From: Phycomyces blakesleeanus NRRL 1555(-)
Lineage: Eukaryota; Mucoromycota; Mucoromycetes; Mucorales; Phycomycetaceae
DNA: 64,000 nucleotides
Direction: 5' to 3'
NCBI RefSeq assembly: GCF_001638985.1
Contig: NW_017265138.1
Span: 496,001 to 560,000, forward strand
The notes beneath the pieces were generated by a model. It had not been told where the DNA came from. It searched no databases and saw only the letters and a program-made list of their open reading frames with translations. Positions 48,901 through 61,594 of this stretch are shown here, piece after piece. Position 1 is the first letter of the stretch, and each line of letters opens with the position of its first letter. The position numbers were made by a program, and so were the translations under genes.

Positions 48901-51900
48901 CGCTTATTTGAACAATCACAAGAGCAAAAAATCCGTTTTGGTGCGCGTTCCTGTCGCACTCGGTATTGCCAAGCTTCTCCGCGCTTTGCCTGAACGCTCT
49001 ATGCGTCTCAATCTTCCCGCCTTGTTGACCAATATGTGCCAGATCCTTCGCAGTCGCGCTCAGGATGTTCGTGATATGACCCGTGAAACAATTGTCAAGA
49101 TCAACGCCTTTTTGGGTCCTTCGTACTTCTCTTTCATTATTAAAGAACTTAAGACATCCCTCCAACGTGGTTATGAACTCCATGTTCTTGGTTTCACTGT
49201 AAACGTTCTAATTAACGATATGATGCCTCGCCTCGAAGTCGGTCAACTTGACTACTGCATGGGTGATATCGTAAGTCTGTTGGTTAGTGACATTTTCGGC
49301 AGCATTGGCCAAGAAAAGGACAGTGATGAGATGACTGGTAAAACCATGGAAGCCCGTAGCAACAAGAGTCCTGCTACCTTTGAGCTTTTGGCCAAGATTG
49401 TTCGCTTTAAGAATGTTGGCATATTGTTGATGCCCCTGAAGGATATCATGTCTGAGACTGAGAGTCTTAAGATTTTGAAGAAGGTTGACGATATTCTGTC
49501 AAGAATTGCCACAGGATTGGTCAACAACCCCGAATTCGAATCCCAAGAGCTTCTGGACTTTGCTCATGGTTTGATATCCGAGAATGTCGAGACCTTCAAA
49601 ATTAAGACAAAGACAAAGGTATCCAAGACCCAGAAAGAAAAGAACTTTGAGGTCCAGATGAAGCGCAATGTGGTTGAAACTGTGGATTATTATCGTGCCA
49701 ATGTTCATCGTTTTGTATACTTTGGTTTGAGTCTGCTGTACACTGCTCTCCGCAAGAGCAAGTCGATTTTCAAAACCGAAGAATATAAGGATCAACTTGA
49801 CAAATTTGTAGATGTTATTGGTAATACCCTTTACTCCAACCAAACTACAAACGTAATTTTGGCTTCCAAGATCATGTGTATTATGGTTACCCTTCCCCTG
49901 CCTTCCATCCCTGAATCTGTACCTGTCGTTGTCAAACGCACCTTTGCTTTGATTAAATCTACCGGCAATACACACTCCAAGTTGGCACAGGCCTGTATCA
50001 AACTTTTGACCATTTGTATTCGTGATACCAAGCAGTCGACTTTGACTGAGCAGCAGCTCACATATTTGTTGAACATTGTTCGACCGGACATGGAAGAGCC
50101 TGATAGACAGAGCACTGTATTTTCGCTTGTCCGTGCAATCCTTATGCGCAAGTTTATGGCTCCGGAGATGTACGATCTGATGGATTTAGTTTCAAACATC
50201 ATGGTTACCAACCAGGCCAAGGAGATTCGTGAACAGGCCCGTTCGGTGTATTTCCTCTTCTTGATGGACTATCCTCAGGGTCGTGGTCGTCTGAAGACCC
50301 AGATGAGTTTTATCATCAAGAACCTCGAGTATGTGTACGAAAGTGGTCGCGAGTCGATCATGGAGCTCTTACACCATATTATTGCCAAGTTTGGTGATGA
50401 AATTCTTGAAGAGTTTTCCGAGGCCATATTTTTGGCTCTTGTTATGCGTCTTGTGAACGACGAGTCAGCCAAGTGTCGTGAGATGGCAGCAGCTCTTATC
50501 AAGGCACTCTTGGAACGTAGCGAAGACCGTATGAAGACTATCTACAAGCTGTTAAACACCTGGTTGGATTCCGACAAAGCCAATTTGCAACGTGCAGGAT
50601 GTCAGGTGTATGGCTTGGCCATTGATACTTTCGGTGAGGGTATGCGCTCTCAAGCTCCCAAGCTCATTGAGAAGTTGACCCGTATGTTGGAGGTTACACG
50701 TGAACAAATTGAAACCTTGATGGACTCCGACGATGAAACTGAAGAGAATGTTATGGATGTCGATAGTGATATTGAGTGGGAGGTCGGATATTATGCTCTC
50801 AATACATTTGCGAAATTGGCCAAGACATTCCCCAAGCTTATTTATGCCCCTGGTACAATGAGCGTATGGAAGGGAATGGAGGAAGTTCTCTTGCACCCTC
50901 ATACCTGGATCCGTGCTTCAGCTGCAAGACTTTATGGTGTTTATTTTGCCAATATTGATCCTGAGACTCGCCACACAACCACCGGTGATGATCAGAGCTC
51001 ATATTTGACACTTGAGACATTGCGCATCCTTGCTGTCAATTTTGTTGAACAAATGAAGAGCAAGCACCTTACAGAAGATCAAGCGAATCAAATTGTTAAA
51101 AACTTGTTCTTTATCGGTAAGTGTATGTATTACCTTTCCGCAGAAGAAGACATCGATGAGCGCTCGGAAACCAAGGCAGATGAGGAGGAGAAGGAAGAAC
51201 AAGAAGAAGGTGTAGATACTGAAATCGAAGCCAAGCTTGATGAGGCCAGTTCAAAGCGCTCTCTCAACTGGCTCTTCCGCCGTATCTCTTTCACAATTCG
51301 TGGTGCTGCTATGAAGAGACAGAAAAACTTTTTGTTGGTAAGTTAATTATGCCTTTGTTTTTTATTTTGGTTTATAAAGTACGTCTACTTACGTTTATAT
51401 ATCACCATTTAGTGTTCTTCGGCCTTCAAATGGTTCGCAGCAATGTGTAACTTTATCCCATCAGAAAATCTTGCTCCTTACCTTTTGCCTGTTATCACAC
51501 CCCTCTACTATGTTGTTAACGACGCTAACTCAAAGGATGAGCAGTCTGGTAAGTACATTTGAGTAACAGATAACGAGCAGACTTGTTTTGGAGAAAGGGA
51601 AATATACTTACTTTTTTGTATGTACAATAGTTGAATTGAAGCAGTTTGGCAATGAAGTCCTCGGAATGATTCAAAAGAAGGCAGGTACAACTGTCTACTT
51701 TGCTGCCTACCAACGTGTTCGTCAAAAGGTGACAAAGTCAAAGGAGGAGCGCAAGGCTAAATTGGCTATTGAGGTATGATTTCACTAATTTAGACTGCTG
51801 TTGAATTGAGCATGTTTAACTTATTCATTCTATTTACAGGCCGTTGTCAATCCTGAACTTGCAGCCAAGCGTAAGATTCTGAAACAGCAAAAGAATAGAG

Positions 51901-51926
51901 ATCGCAAACGCACTCGCTTCCATTAG
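42971..51926 (+). CDS. UTP20: U3 snoRNP component UTP20
   Basis: Very large HEAT-repeat scaffold of the small-subunit processome in the nucleolus, needed for 18S rRNA maturation. Ten exons: 42971..43030, 43138..43530, 43616..43692, 43761..43965, 44048..44625, 44735..44978, 45056..51337, 51413..51548, 51631..51773 and 51840..51926, giving 2734 residues, between yeast and human sizes. The N-terminus shows the Utp20 pattern FQSFNTRVEKIKVDVIRR. The body is alpha-helical repeats with acidic inserts, and the family motifs RVPVALGIAKLLRALPERSM and ILRSRAQDVRDMTRETI are present. The C-terminus is highly basic (KRKILKQQKNRDRKRTRFH), suitable for nucleolar targeting. All junctions keep frame; exon 5 begins with a CAA codon chosen to maintain it. 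Intron 2 carries a T11A9 palindrome. Short exons cluster at both ends around a 6.3-kb exon. Confidence 0.96.
43542..43561. repeat. T11A9 palindrome in UTP20 intron 2
   Basis: Joined T and A runs 11 bases after the GTAAGT donor, same design as in the other introns listed. Confidence 0.8.
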
Positions 51927-53048
51927 AACTTTTTGTATATATATATATTTTTTGATTTTCTTTTTCTTTTATAATCAATCCAATATTTAAAAAATAATAG
52001 ACCTTGCTTTTTGTTTTCTTTAAAAAAAAGTCTATTATTGAGGCGGTGGAATAACATCGATTTGACTTCTTGTACTTTACACATTTATGCCTCTTGGGGC
52101 TTTTTACTGGAATTAGCCAAATTATACCTACCCAAAAAAAATAAGCGCTTAGAAAAATATTGCATAAGTAACAAAAAGCTAGATGAAGTTAAATAAATAA
52201 ACCCTTGGTACTTCGAAAGACCAAAAGAAAAACTCTACAATTCCTTCGATAAGAAAGAAAGACTACATGGCTTTATGACGGTAAAAAATAATGGGTAGTA
52301 TTTTCTAAATGACTTTTTAAAAAACCTTATTGCTAGCCATTTATCTTTGAATAAAATTATTTTTACGATACTGCTCCAGCATATGAGATTGCTTAAATGT
52401 TCTAAAGAATATTGAATTTGAACATATTTTATTTATTTATTTGTTTATCAAATTCAATCCAATTACTAATAGTATGAGACTTGTACTGTAGAGTCCTATA
52501 TGTTTATAGTAAATTTTTGTGATAAAGATATATAAATATATTTGATTACCACAAGTCTAACAATGTATTATTCTCTACACCTTTCATACTTAGGTATTGT
52601 GATGTGCTATTCTAATGGTTTAGCATAAACAAAGGTTTCGTAATATTCGCGAGTCTTGGTTTTGGCTTTGGGCCATTGAAAAGAAAGATAAGGAAAAAAA
52701 TGCCTTTTGTCCATATTTTCATATTTCTTATTCATTTAAACTTTCTTTCCCTTTAAATATATAATGTATCTATCATTCTTATTATTGGCATTATTAATAT
52801 TATTTCCTTTTTCTCAAATAGTATATAAATGACTAATAATACAAATAATACATACGCGCATGGAAGAAAGAAAAATAACAAGAAAAAATATAAATAAAAA
52901 GAAAAATAGAATCACAATTGTTGGTAAAATATCTACAGATCAGTGCCAAGCCAACAAGAAGCGATCCGATCAAGGTTTCTTTTTTGTTGTTATTGATGTA
53001 TGATGTTGTTGGTTTTGATGCCGATGGTGGAGGAGGTTGTTGTTTCAT
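51927..53048. other. Convergent spacer between UTP20 and the RSC9-like gene
   Basis: 1.1 kb of AT-rich sequence with AATAAA-like signals, a TTTAAAAAAAAG palindrome near 52018-52030 and no protein-like frames. It probably contains only two 3' ends. Confidence 0.5.
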
Positions 53049-56047
53049 TTATGCAAGAGTGAAAGTACTAAACATTGACCAAATATGAAATGCGAGCTTT
53101 GGTTTCTGTTCAGCCAACGTTGTCAAATCTTTTTCGTAAGGCGTAAAGTACGGTTGGCTTTGTGTTTGTTGAGAAAGCAATCTCAGTAGATGCACGGCTA
53201 CTAGCGCAACACCCTTGATATCTGAGCTATCGATATTTGCATAGGTCGTGCTGGGCGAGACTGGTGAACTGGTGACAGATACTGGAGTAAGAGGTTGTTG
53301 TAGTGAATCACAACTAATGTCTTTTGAATTACTGCCAATATTGCATTTATCCTCGTCTTCTTGTCTATTTTCATTTGCTTCCTCGTCTAAATTATTGTTG
53401 ACCTGACTCGAGAGGTGACTTATTAACACATCTTTGTCTGTCAATGATTCTGGCGTATTTGCACTAGGTAGTGGTTTAACATCGGCTGTATTAGTGTAGA
53501 CTGGTTTTGAGTGATCGTTTAATACATGCTGGTGAAGCAAAACCTCGTCGTCAAATGGCATTGTACAATTCTCCCACTGACAGAATACGGTAGAGTCTAT
53601 CATAGAATAAGTCTTTAAGTATTGAAGTTAAGACTTCCTTTTAAAAAATTCTTACCATCTTGGAGAATACTAAGGCTAATCTGTATTCCGCGCACAAACA
53701 AACCTTCTACGACTGGCATAGTAGTAGAATTATCTGAGTTTCCTGTTATCGTATTAGGTGAGCTTGGAAAGGCAATCTTCAGAACCGTGTAAAAGTCTTT
53801 CATTTTAAGCGCCTTCTCTAGTCCAAATCGGGATTCATACAGGAGGTACATGTCGTCTAGAGATACAACACTACTTGGATCTGCTACTTGGAATTTGTCT
53901 TTTAGCCTATACAAAATTTCCTGAATCAGTATACGTTTCCCTTGATTGCCCTTTTTTCATTGTTCATCCAATTGCTCTAAATATTTTGTCTAGTATTTGC
54001 TTCCCTAATTGTATTAATTGAATTGAATGGAATTCACATACCATCCCAGACATCTGTATGGCTCATCAAGCTTTTGGTATGCACTCAGATTTGGCATGTA
54101 TGGCACATTGCTTGTACAGAACATAGATGACATTGAGCTGACATCTGGAGAGAACGAGGCCTGTGGCTGGAAAAGAAAATCTATATCATCACGCACAATC
54201 TTTGGACAAAAGAACTTTGATCGAAAGGACAGAAGAGATACCAGGAGACCAACGTATGCCCCTGAATGAGCAGCCAAGAGTTGTGAGCAAAACATTTCTG
54301 ACACTAGCGCATGTTGATAGAGGTATTCGAGAATAGTGCCGATCAGTTCTTCATCATTCGACAACAAGAGTTGAATAATTCGGGATGTTACACGGGGGAT
54401 AAGTTCAACGCCAAGGTATTCGCGATTAACGTCATTCTGGGCCATATTGGTCAGAGTACGGACAGAGCCAATGATCAAATGGCGGTCTGGTGAGTCTATC
54501 AGGTTTGCCAGGCATGATATGTAGGCATCTGTAGGACCAGCAAGAGGCGCTGTAGATGCAATATTCACCAGGATGTCGATACTTTGTCGTCCCAATTCGA
54601 GGTGATCTGGATCGAGAGAGAGTTCAAGGCAGCTGAGTAGCATGTCATTGAGTCTCACACTACCAGCCAATAGTGATGTATTGATCTCAACAAGTGAAAA
54701 ATTTCGGATGATGTGTAATATTTTTAGGATGCGTTTGAGCGGCGTAGGCGAATTTTGAGTAGCTTCGTCTATCATTTTTATGTTTAACGTTTTGTTCATG
54801 ATTTCTTCGATTGTATCGGTTTGGTTATCGTTCCCTTCTATTTTGACTATTTTTGCATCGACAGGTTTTTGTTTGAGAGATGGTGAGGCAAGACTAACAA
54901 GCATGTCGAGTAGGATTGGTGTGGTGTTTAGTTGGAGATGATCGGTCCATTCGAAAGATACTGTCAGTATATAATCTAATGCCCATTCGATCTTTGTCTC
55001 CGTTCCAAATTGCAATGCGAACAATACTCTTTGCTTGGTATTTGCGTCAAATTTGTTTGCTAATAGTATCTACGGTTAGATATTAAATGTTGACCTACAA
55101 AAACCAATTGTTCCTACCTGGCGTTTGGATTTCTGTTGAGTCGTGTTTGAGGACTTGTTCTATTTGTGGGTCTACGTTCTGGATGGGTTCATTATACGGT
55201 GCATCTTTCACTGACTCAATACAAGGTCTTTTTGAAGTATTGGTGTCATTTGACGTAGAGTCGTCATTTAAGGGTGCCGTAGGTAGTTCCTGGCCCTCTT
55301 TTTCATGTCAATTGATGTTATGTTTTGTTTAAATTATATTTAGACCTACGTCTTTTCTTGCGATACGAGGTTCCTGCTAATGTCCATGGTTTGTGCGCAG
55401 CTGGGCCATATAGTTCCTGAGGAGGAACCCATACTTTTCCCCAGACTTTTTCTTCTTCCCATCCAAGCTAAATTTTTGTTTGTTTTTTTTTGAAAATTGA
55501 ATAATGTACTGAGCCATCAGAACTTGCATAATCGACCAATAAGAAAGATATATCGGGTTCAAGAATCTTACAAGGTTGCGAATATAAAGGCCTTTGAGTA
55601 TATAGGCGCTGTTTGTGCATGTTGATGGGAAGCCAAAGCTGTCCCCGACTTGTTTCCAGCCTCGGTTTTTGGTCACCTTTTTTTTTAAAAAAAAAAGTAA
55701 GAAAAAAAAATATATGCAAAATTACAAGGAAAATTAAAAAAAAAATAAGATAATATAATATAATATATATATGTATATGATCCTACTTCTTCAAAACCAC
55801 CAGCAGCGTTGACTACTTGGTATATCTTCAAAAGGTCTAGTTTCTTTCCGCCTAGTACAGGTTCGGCTTGTAATCGTGTGCTGATATAAAGTTTCGTGGT
55901 TAAACAAAAAAAAGTCTGTGTGTAGGTGGGTTGTATGTGAGTTGCGTTTGACAGGACTCACCCTTTTCTGTTGTGAAAGTCTTGAAGGTCCTTTATGAAG
56001 CTGACATACTCGCTCGTTCTCGCAATCGCGTCAGTCAACCTCGCCAT
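53049..56047 (-). CDS. ARID-domain chromatin remodeller subunit, RSC9/ARID2-like
   Basis: Predicted subunit of an RSC/PBAF-type SWI/SNF remodeller, nuclear. Minus-strand exons: 55962..56047, 55787..55880, 55572..55676, 55350..55467, 55118..55297, 54038..55059, 53656..53920 and 53049..53596, giving about 805 residues. The N-terminal ARID DNA-binding domain runs over exons 1-4: VSFIKDLQDFHNRKG, LDLLKIYQVVNAAGGFEEV, then NRGWKQVGDSFGF. The large middle exon is an armadillo-like helical region (GRQSIDILVNIASTAPLAG, SVRTLTNMAQND). After an RFX-like segment comes a C2H2-type finger, VFCQWENCTMPFDDEVLLH with QHVLNDH, and a short tail. This order fits Rsc9/ARID2. The junction of exons 6 and 7 is uncertain: the stronger donor GTATGT breaks frame, while GTGAAT at 54037 keeps it. 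Confidence 0.85.
55678..55696. repeat. T9A10 palindrome at the RSC9-like exon 3 acceptor
   Basis: The A/T palindrome directly forms the 3' splice site region (minus strand AAAAAAAAAG|GTG), an unusual purine-rich acceptor context. Confidence 0.75.
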
Positions 56048-56885
56048 GGAGCTTGATCTCGTGTCGTTTTATAGTATTATTAGATGAATCGGCTGGCACT
56101 TTTGTTAAAAAAAAAGTTGAAATCGGCTTTAGCTGTCTTTCTACTTTTGGAGATAACCCGTCGGGACATTGGTGGCTTGGTCAATGTGACGTAGTTTATG
56201 CTCTTACTGCTCTTGTGCATGTTTTATCTGTGTCTTTCTTCTTTTTAAAACACTGTTTCTCCATTACGAAAATGATGACTTTTGGGCGTGTTAGAACATC
56301 AGTTTATTAAAACGTACAAGAGGTTTATTTTGGGAACAATGAAAATGCGCTTCTAAAACCAAGGAGTGAGATATATATATATATATTATCTATATCTACT
56401 TATACTTATATATATATATATATTATCTATAAAGGAGAATATCTGGGTTATACTAATGTTTCTTAGTCAATAGAATGATGATAATAAAAGCTTATAGATT
56501 ATTTAATTTGTGTATTTACAGGGTTTATAATTTACTTTACAAAGTTGCACGTATAATTATGATTTTTTTATTATAAATTCAAATACTTGTAATATTCTTA
56601 TTATAATATTATATCAATAGTAATCATTTACACTGTCTTATTTATTGTGCTTAAAAGGAGTCGAAGCTTATTAAACTCTTTCCATTGTGTATTTTGAATT
56701 TGTTTGTAAATGAGATTAGCGGACAATTAAAATGAATATGGATTTTGGTGTACAAGGAAAGGCTTGGGCGAGATAACATGTCATAAGAGTGAAAGCGCAT
56801 AACTACTCTTCAACTCCCCTTTTTCCTTGCTCTTTGACTTATTTATTTGTTTATTCTTCTTTCTTTTCTTTATTGGCTTGAATGA
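56048..56885. promoter_or_regulatory. Divergent promoter, RSC9-like / forkhead
   Basis: 838 bases between opposite start codons. Near the RSC9-like gene it is GC-richer; the centre has two (AT)n tracts (about 56370-56390 and 56409-56425). A pyrimidine-rich CTTCTTTCTTTTCTTTATT leader precedes the forkhead ATG. No specific motif was recognised. Confidence 0.45.
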
Positions 56886-57690
56886 ATGGCTTTACATAAT
56901 TCTCATCACTCGAAAGTGAAGGCAGACTCTTGCATGCCATGGTCACATTCCAAACCAGAAACCTTAACACACCATGACCTCCATCTATCTTTGACAGAAC
57001 TAGATTCAGAACCCTCGACCAACCGACAGTCTGACATATTGATAACAAAGAATCCTCAAAAAACTCCCCGTAAACGACGCAGGCCGCCGTTTTCATATTC
57101 TTCTTTAATTGCACAGGCGATACTTGCGTCTGAGAAAGAAAGACTTACCTTACAGGACATTTATAAATGGATTACTGATAATTATCCAACTCTTTACAAC
57201 GAAGGAGATACTGGCTGGCAGGTAAGAAATTTATATGCGATGACAAAAGCGTGTTTCAAATTATTTTTATTCTGTGCACATGAAAAAACGAGAAAATGAT
57301 CGCAAAGAAAAGAAGAAGTACTCAACATTTTCACATTACAAACAGAATACTATTCGACACAATCTCTCGCTAAACAAATGCTTCAAGAAAATCCCCAAAT
57401 CCGAACTGGACGGCTGGCCGAGTCGAGGCAAAGGGGGTTACTGGGTGGTTGATCCAAAATATTTGGTCAAATTCAAATCCGGTATATTTATAAAGGGTAG
57501 TCCTGCTTCAATGAGACAGCAAAAGCCATTGCGGCAAGACAGACAAGAACCCTTTGGCCGGACATCAGATAAAAGACAAGAACAGACCATTAAGCCTTGT
57601 GTAAACGAACCCAAACGCTTATTCTCTGTCCCTCCGCCCCCAATTACCACAGATTTGCACAAGATGCAAATCAATACTCTGCTCAATTGA
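56886..57690 (+). CDS. Forkhead-box transcription factor
   Basis: Sequence-specific nuclear DNA-binding protein. Exons 56886..57221 and 57346..57690 give 226 residues, short for a fungal forkhead factor. The forkhead domain occupies about 67-155: basic lead-in [20 protein letters not shown], then [15 protein letters not shown], and recognition helix [18 protein letters not shown] with [10 protein letters not shown] after it. The intron falls directly before the recognition helix ([14 protein letters not shown]). A PPPP segment lies near the C-terminus. An ATG four bases earlier (56882) is in another frame. There is no FHA domain, so it is not Fkh1/2-type; it might correspond to a Hcm1- or Sep1-like factor, but that is uncertain. 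Confidence 0.93.
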
Positions 57691-57894
57691 ACCCAGAAGG
57701 AAGAAAGCACAAGCAAAAGATGAAGAGAGAAGGAGAGGAGAGAAAGAGAGAGACAAAGCAAGAAAAATATTCATTAGATACCTCCCATATATATCCATAA
57801 TAGAAAAATAAACAAACAAATAACATATCGTGCCACAAACGATTCTATCAAACTAAATTTCTTGATTTTTAATTTTGTATGTTGATTTCCAATA

Positions 57895-60636
57895 TCACCA
57901 ACTTATTAACACAGACTGAAGCTTCTCCAGGAAAGGCTCGACAGACGTATCACTCTTGGGAATATCTGACTTTGGTTCATCGATATCCATATTCATATTC
58001 ATAGTCGTATCTGTAGTAGTCTCATCATCTTGAACCTTCTTCTGATTCAACTTCTTTTGAACCCACGGCATACGAGTTCCCAAACTGCGAATAAGCTTCT
58101 TTAGCTTGCTCTCCATTGCATCTTGACGCCAAAAATCTCCAAAATCAACCTTTTCGGGAGATTTTTTGTAGATCTCTAGCAATTGTAACTACGCAAATTT
58201 ATTATAATTAAAATGCCACTGATCCTTCTCGTGTGTACCACTTAATTAATAATAAAGACTTACCATACGGTTCTCGTGCTCCTGGGACAAACATTCGTCT
58301 TCTTCAAGTTCATAAATCAATCGTTTCGGCATTCCGCGATCTTCTGGGCTATTTCCAACACAAAACCAGTTAATAACCGAGGCTGATCCAGGCAAACGTG
58401 GATCGTAGGGTCCTACAATTGCACCAACAAAGGGTTCAACTGTTTGTTTAAAAGGCCCTTCCTGTTCATGGTCGCATGTTTCACGACACAAAACTTGATA
58501 ATTATTCTGGTTTTCAATATCAACCAGACTAGGATCTGGAATAAATGTAGGATGAGAATGATACCATCCCACTACTGTCATGTTCTTTTCTTCAATTAAC
58601 TGGCGTGTTTCAATTGCACTGGTTGGGTCCATCTCTACGTTCACATCATTCTGGCCAGTATTGAGCGATCTACAGGGGTAAGCCTCTCGAATACACATAT
58701 CTAATTACAAACAAATAAAAATCAGCAAAATTTATAAACATCCAACATTAATTTATATATAATAAAAAGGGGTATGAAACTTACGTTTTCGAGCACTGTC
58801 CCATTCGCCTGCCAGAAATCCAATAATTTCGGTTGTCATCAGATGAGCATGAAAGTCCATAGAGAGCAAAACATTGGAGTGGACAGAGATCTCAAAGGGC
58901 TGGGCACCATAACCGTTCGAACCAGGCTTGCCATTGTAGGGCTCGCATTTGACCATTGTCAACGGGTCGCTAATCCATACACGCATACATGTAGCCATCC
59001 AGTTATGAGGATCATCCATGCACATAAGCATGATCTTACTCGTCTTTGTTCAATTGGCTATAAGTCACAGAATTTCGATCGCTGGGTTGTCGTAGCCGAG
59101 ACTTGGAATACGTCGTTCGTCCGTTTTTGTCGTATGCTGAAGGAATCCTCACTCGGCGTTCGAATGATTCTTTTGGCCTACATATCGAAAAAGCGTATAA
59201 GGTGAGAGTAAAATTACACAGCCTATACTTGCATTGAAACGGATTCCACTCTGTACTCATTAGTATGAATTTCTGTTAAACTGGACACTGTCGGTGATGG
59301 TGGTACTCGTTCTACTGGTGCCTTTGTAGAAGTCAATGTTGAACTCGTGGGCTTCTCGGATTTTGGTACTTTTTTGGTGTTTTCTGGCTTTGTGCTTGGC
59401 TGTAGCACAGGTTTATTTTCTATGTTGGTGGGATCAGTAGTGTCCACATCCATCATCTCTACTTTAGTTTGGGTTGGAACCGGCTTTGCGGGGCTCTCGT
59501 TGTCGCCCATGCTATTACGAATCAAATAGGGTTTGGCAGCTGATGAATTTGGGTCCAGAGGTTTACCAGAAAGTGTATAGCCTTCACCTGTCAATCTCAC
59601 CTGAATAATCACAGAATAATCAATTATAGTCCAAGAATACAGTGCCTTTTTATACTATACTTTTGCAGGTAAAGGAATATTGTCTCGAAATAGCTTGATT
59701 AGATGCTTCTGGGCGTGACTACGAATCGAATTGGCATCTCGGGTGGCGATGTGGGCAGCAACCTACACATACAAACACACACACATATACACATATTAAG
59801 AAGCAATCAGAAAGATATTCCTAATTTTACAATTAGCAAGGCAAGAGTATAATTAACCCACCTTTATCCATTCGCGTCCAAACAATTCCAATCCTTCGAC
59901 AAAGCGTCGCTCTTCCTCCTCTGAATACACACCAGAATTAAATCCTTCGGGTACAGGACGTCGAGGTTTCTTGGAAAGTTGTTTTCCGGATGTCAAGTCT
60001 TCTGTCGGAGATCCAGATCTGGGACCTGCAGTGGCTTCGGTGACAATCTCATTAATTTTCTTTGTAGGATCATTGTTGATATCATCGGGTTTGGTAGAAG
60101 TATCTGTTATGTTTTTTGGTTCTGCTGTTGCTTCTGTTGTTGCTGCTGTTTCTGCCTTTGGAGCAGGCAAGGATTTATTGGTGAGATCAAATGCTTCTGG
60201 TTCACTTTTTCTCTTGCGTCCACGCCGAGCTGTATAATAATTATTTAATATAAATACAAAAAATATTATTAAAGTGTGTGTGAAGATTGTGTATTTTGAC
60301 AGGACTTGATTTTGATTTTATTTTGATTTTATTTATTTATTTACCTGCTGTTTCTGCCTTGGTCGATTTGGCTTTTCCACGTCCTTTGCCTTTGTTTTTT
60401 GAATTGTTGCGTTTTGGGGCGTAGGAATCATCTTCGCTGTCTTCAGCATAGCTACCGTCGCGGTCTTCACGATGAAACTGCTGATATGATGTGGCGTCGT
60501 TGCTATATTCAGCGTAGTAATCTTCTCCACCAGCTGCCATTGCATCTTCTGCCAATAGTTGCGCAATGAGTGCTGAACTCATTTCCTCCTCTTGAGCCTG
60601 TGACATTTCACTTTGCTTTGTTTTCTTGATAGCCAT
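57895..60636 (-). CDS. SANT-MPN histone H2A deubiquitinase, MYSM1-like
   Basis: Predicted nuclear JAMM-type deubiquitinase. Minus-strand exons: 60345..60636, 59862..60229, 59661..59762, 59229..59600, an unresolved exon within about 59036..59210, then 58785..58969, 58264..58700 and 57895..58188. The N-terminus is acidic, then basic (RRGRKRKSEP). A Myb/SANT domain spans exons 2-3 (SEEEERRFVEGLELFGREW and SIRSHAQKHLIKLF). The MPN domain carries the full JAMM set: TTEIIGFLAGEW with the glutamate, VVGWYHSHPTFIPDPSLVD with HxH and the aspartate, and the preceding QPFEISVHSNVLLSMDFHAHL. A KPEN/KPTS-rich linker separates the two. No SWIRM domain was seen, unlike animal MYSM1. The exon between 59229 and 58969 cannot be joined cleanly in one frame. 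Confidence 0.82.
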
Positions 60637-61594
60637 TGGTCAATCTGCTTGCTCTTATTGTATATTCTATATATCTTGAATTTAATTATTTTTTATCTAA
60701 TTCATTCACAAAATAGCACAGCTTTTTGGATATATATATATATGTGTATGTATGTATGTATATAAATATAATCACTGTGCGTAAAAGAGGGGATGTAGGT
60801 TGTAAAAGATAATAGTAGGTTTTTTTTTTGGATGTGTATTTGTGTGTGTGTTTTTTTTATAAAAAAAAAGAGGATAGCTTATAATTTGTGCCTTCACTTA
60901 CGTGACTTTTGACAACCCTTCTTGTTTTGCTCAATCTGTGTTTGTGTGTGCTTTCTTACACCTAAAGAACTAGACGCGAAATACGTGTATATGAATGCTT
61001 GTTTTTATAAGAAGGAAAATGTGTCTTTTAATGAAAGAGAGAAAGAGAAAGACTTTAGACGCAGAAGAGCCATGTACTCTATATTTTTTATTTTTAATTA
61101 TATTATATTTTTAAGAGGAGATACAGACACACAATTGAAACAACAACACCAACAACAGCAAAAAAAATCAGGTTTATACATATTTTCACGCATAATCTTG
61201 TACTTTTTTTGCCTAAAGTACCTTTAAGTGTAATCATGGCTATATGTGATATCTTGTTGAGTAGTTACACATTGACTTTCACGCGTATTTGCATTATTAT
61301 TATTGGAAAGCAATTTATATGGCATAGCTCTTCAATCGACTTTAATTCTTTTGTAGTAACTAGTTATTTAGTCCCCATTATAGAACGCATACAAGTATAT
61401 ATAAATATATATATACTTGAGCTCTTGTTGAATACAAGCTATCTATGAATATATTTATTTATTTCTATGGTTAGATTTAACAGGTGTATCATTGAGTGCT
61501 ATAAAATAGGGTTTTAGATTTTTTATCCCTCAATTTTAAAAGGGTGCCAATTCGGCCGTTGAATGGCCATACTCTACACTTGTTTATCTTTCTG
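60637..61594. promoter_or_regulatory. Divergent spacer, MYSM1-like / BCL7-like
   Basis: 958 bases. It holds (AT)n and TATG repeats near 60730-60765, a T/A palindrome near 60850-60870, CAACAA-type repeats near 61140 and no credible gene. A GC-richer segment with GGCCGTTGAATGGCC, a near palindrome, sits at about 61554-61568, just before the next start codon. Confidence 0.45.

Noticed and set aside
57438..57761. 107-codon minus-strand frame opposite the forkhead gene
   Set aside because: Antisense shadow of the second forkhead exon.
60922..61227. 101-codon plus-strand frame upstream of the BCL7-like gene
   Set aside because: Composition is that of spacer DNA (F, Y, K and Q runs), with no promoter or domain.
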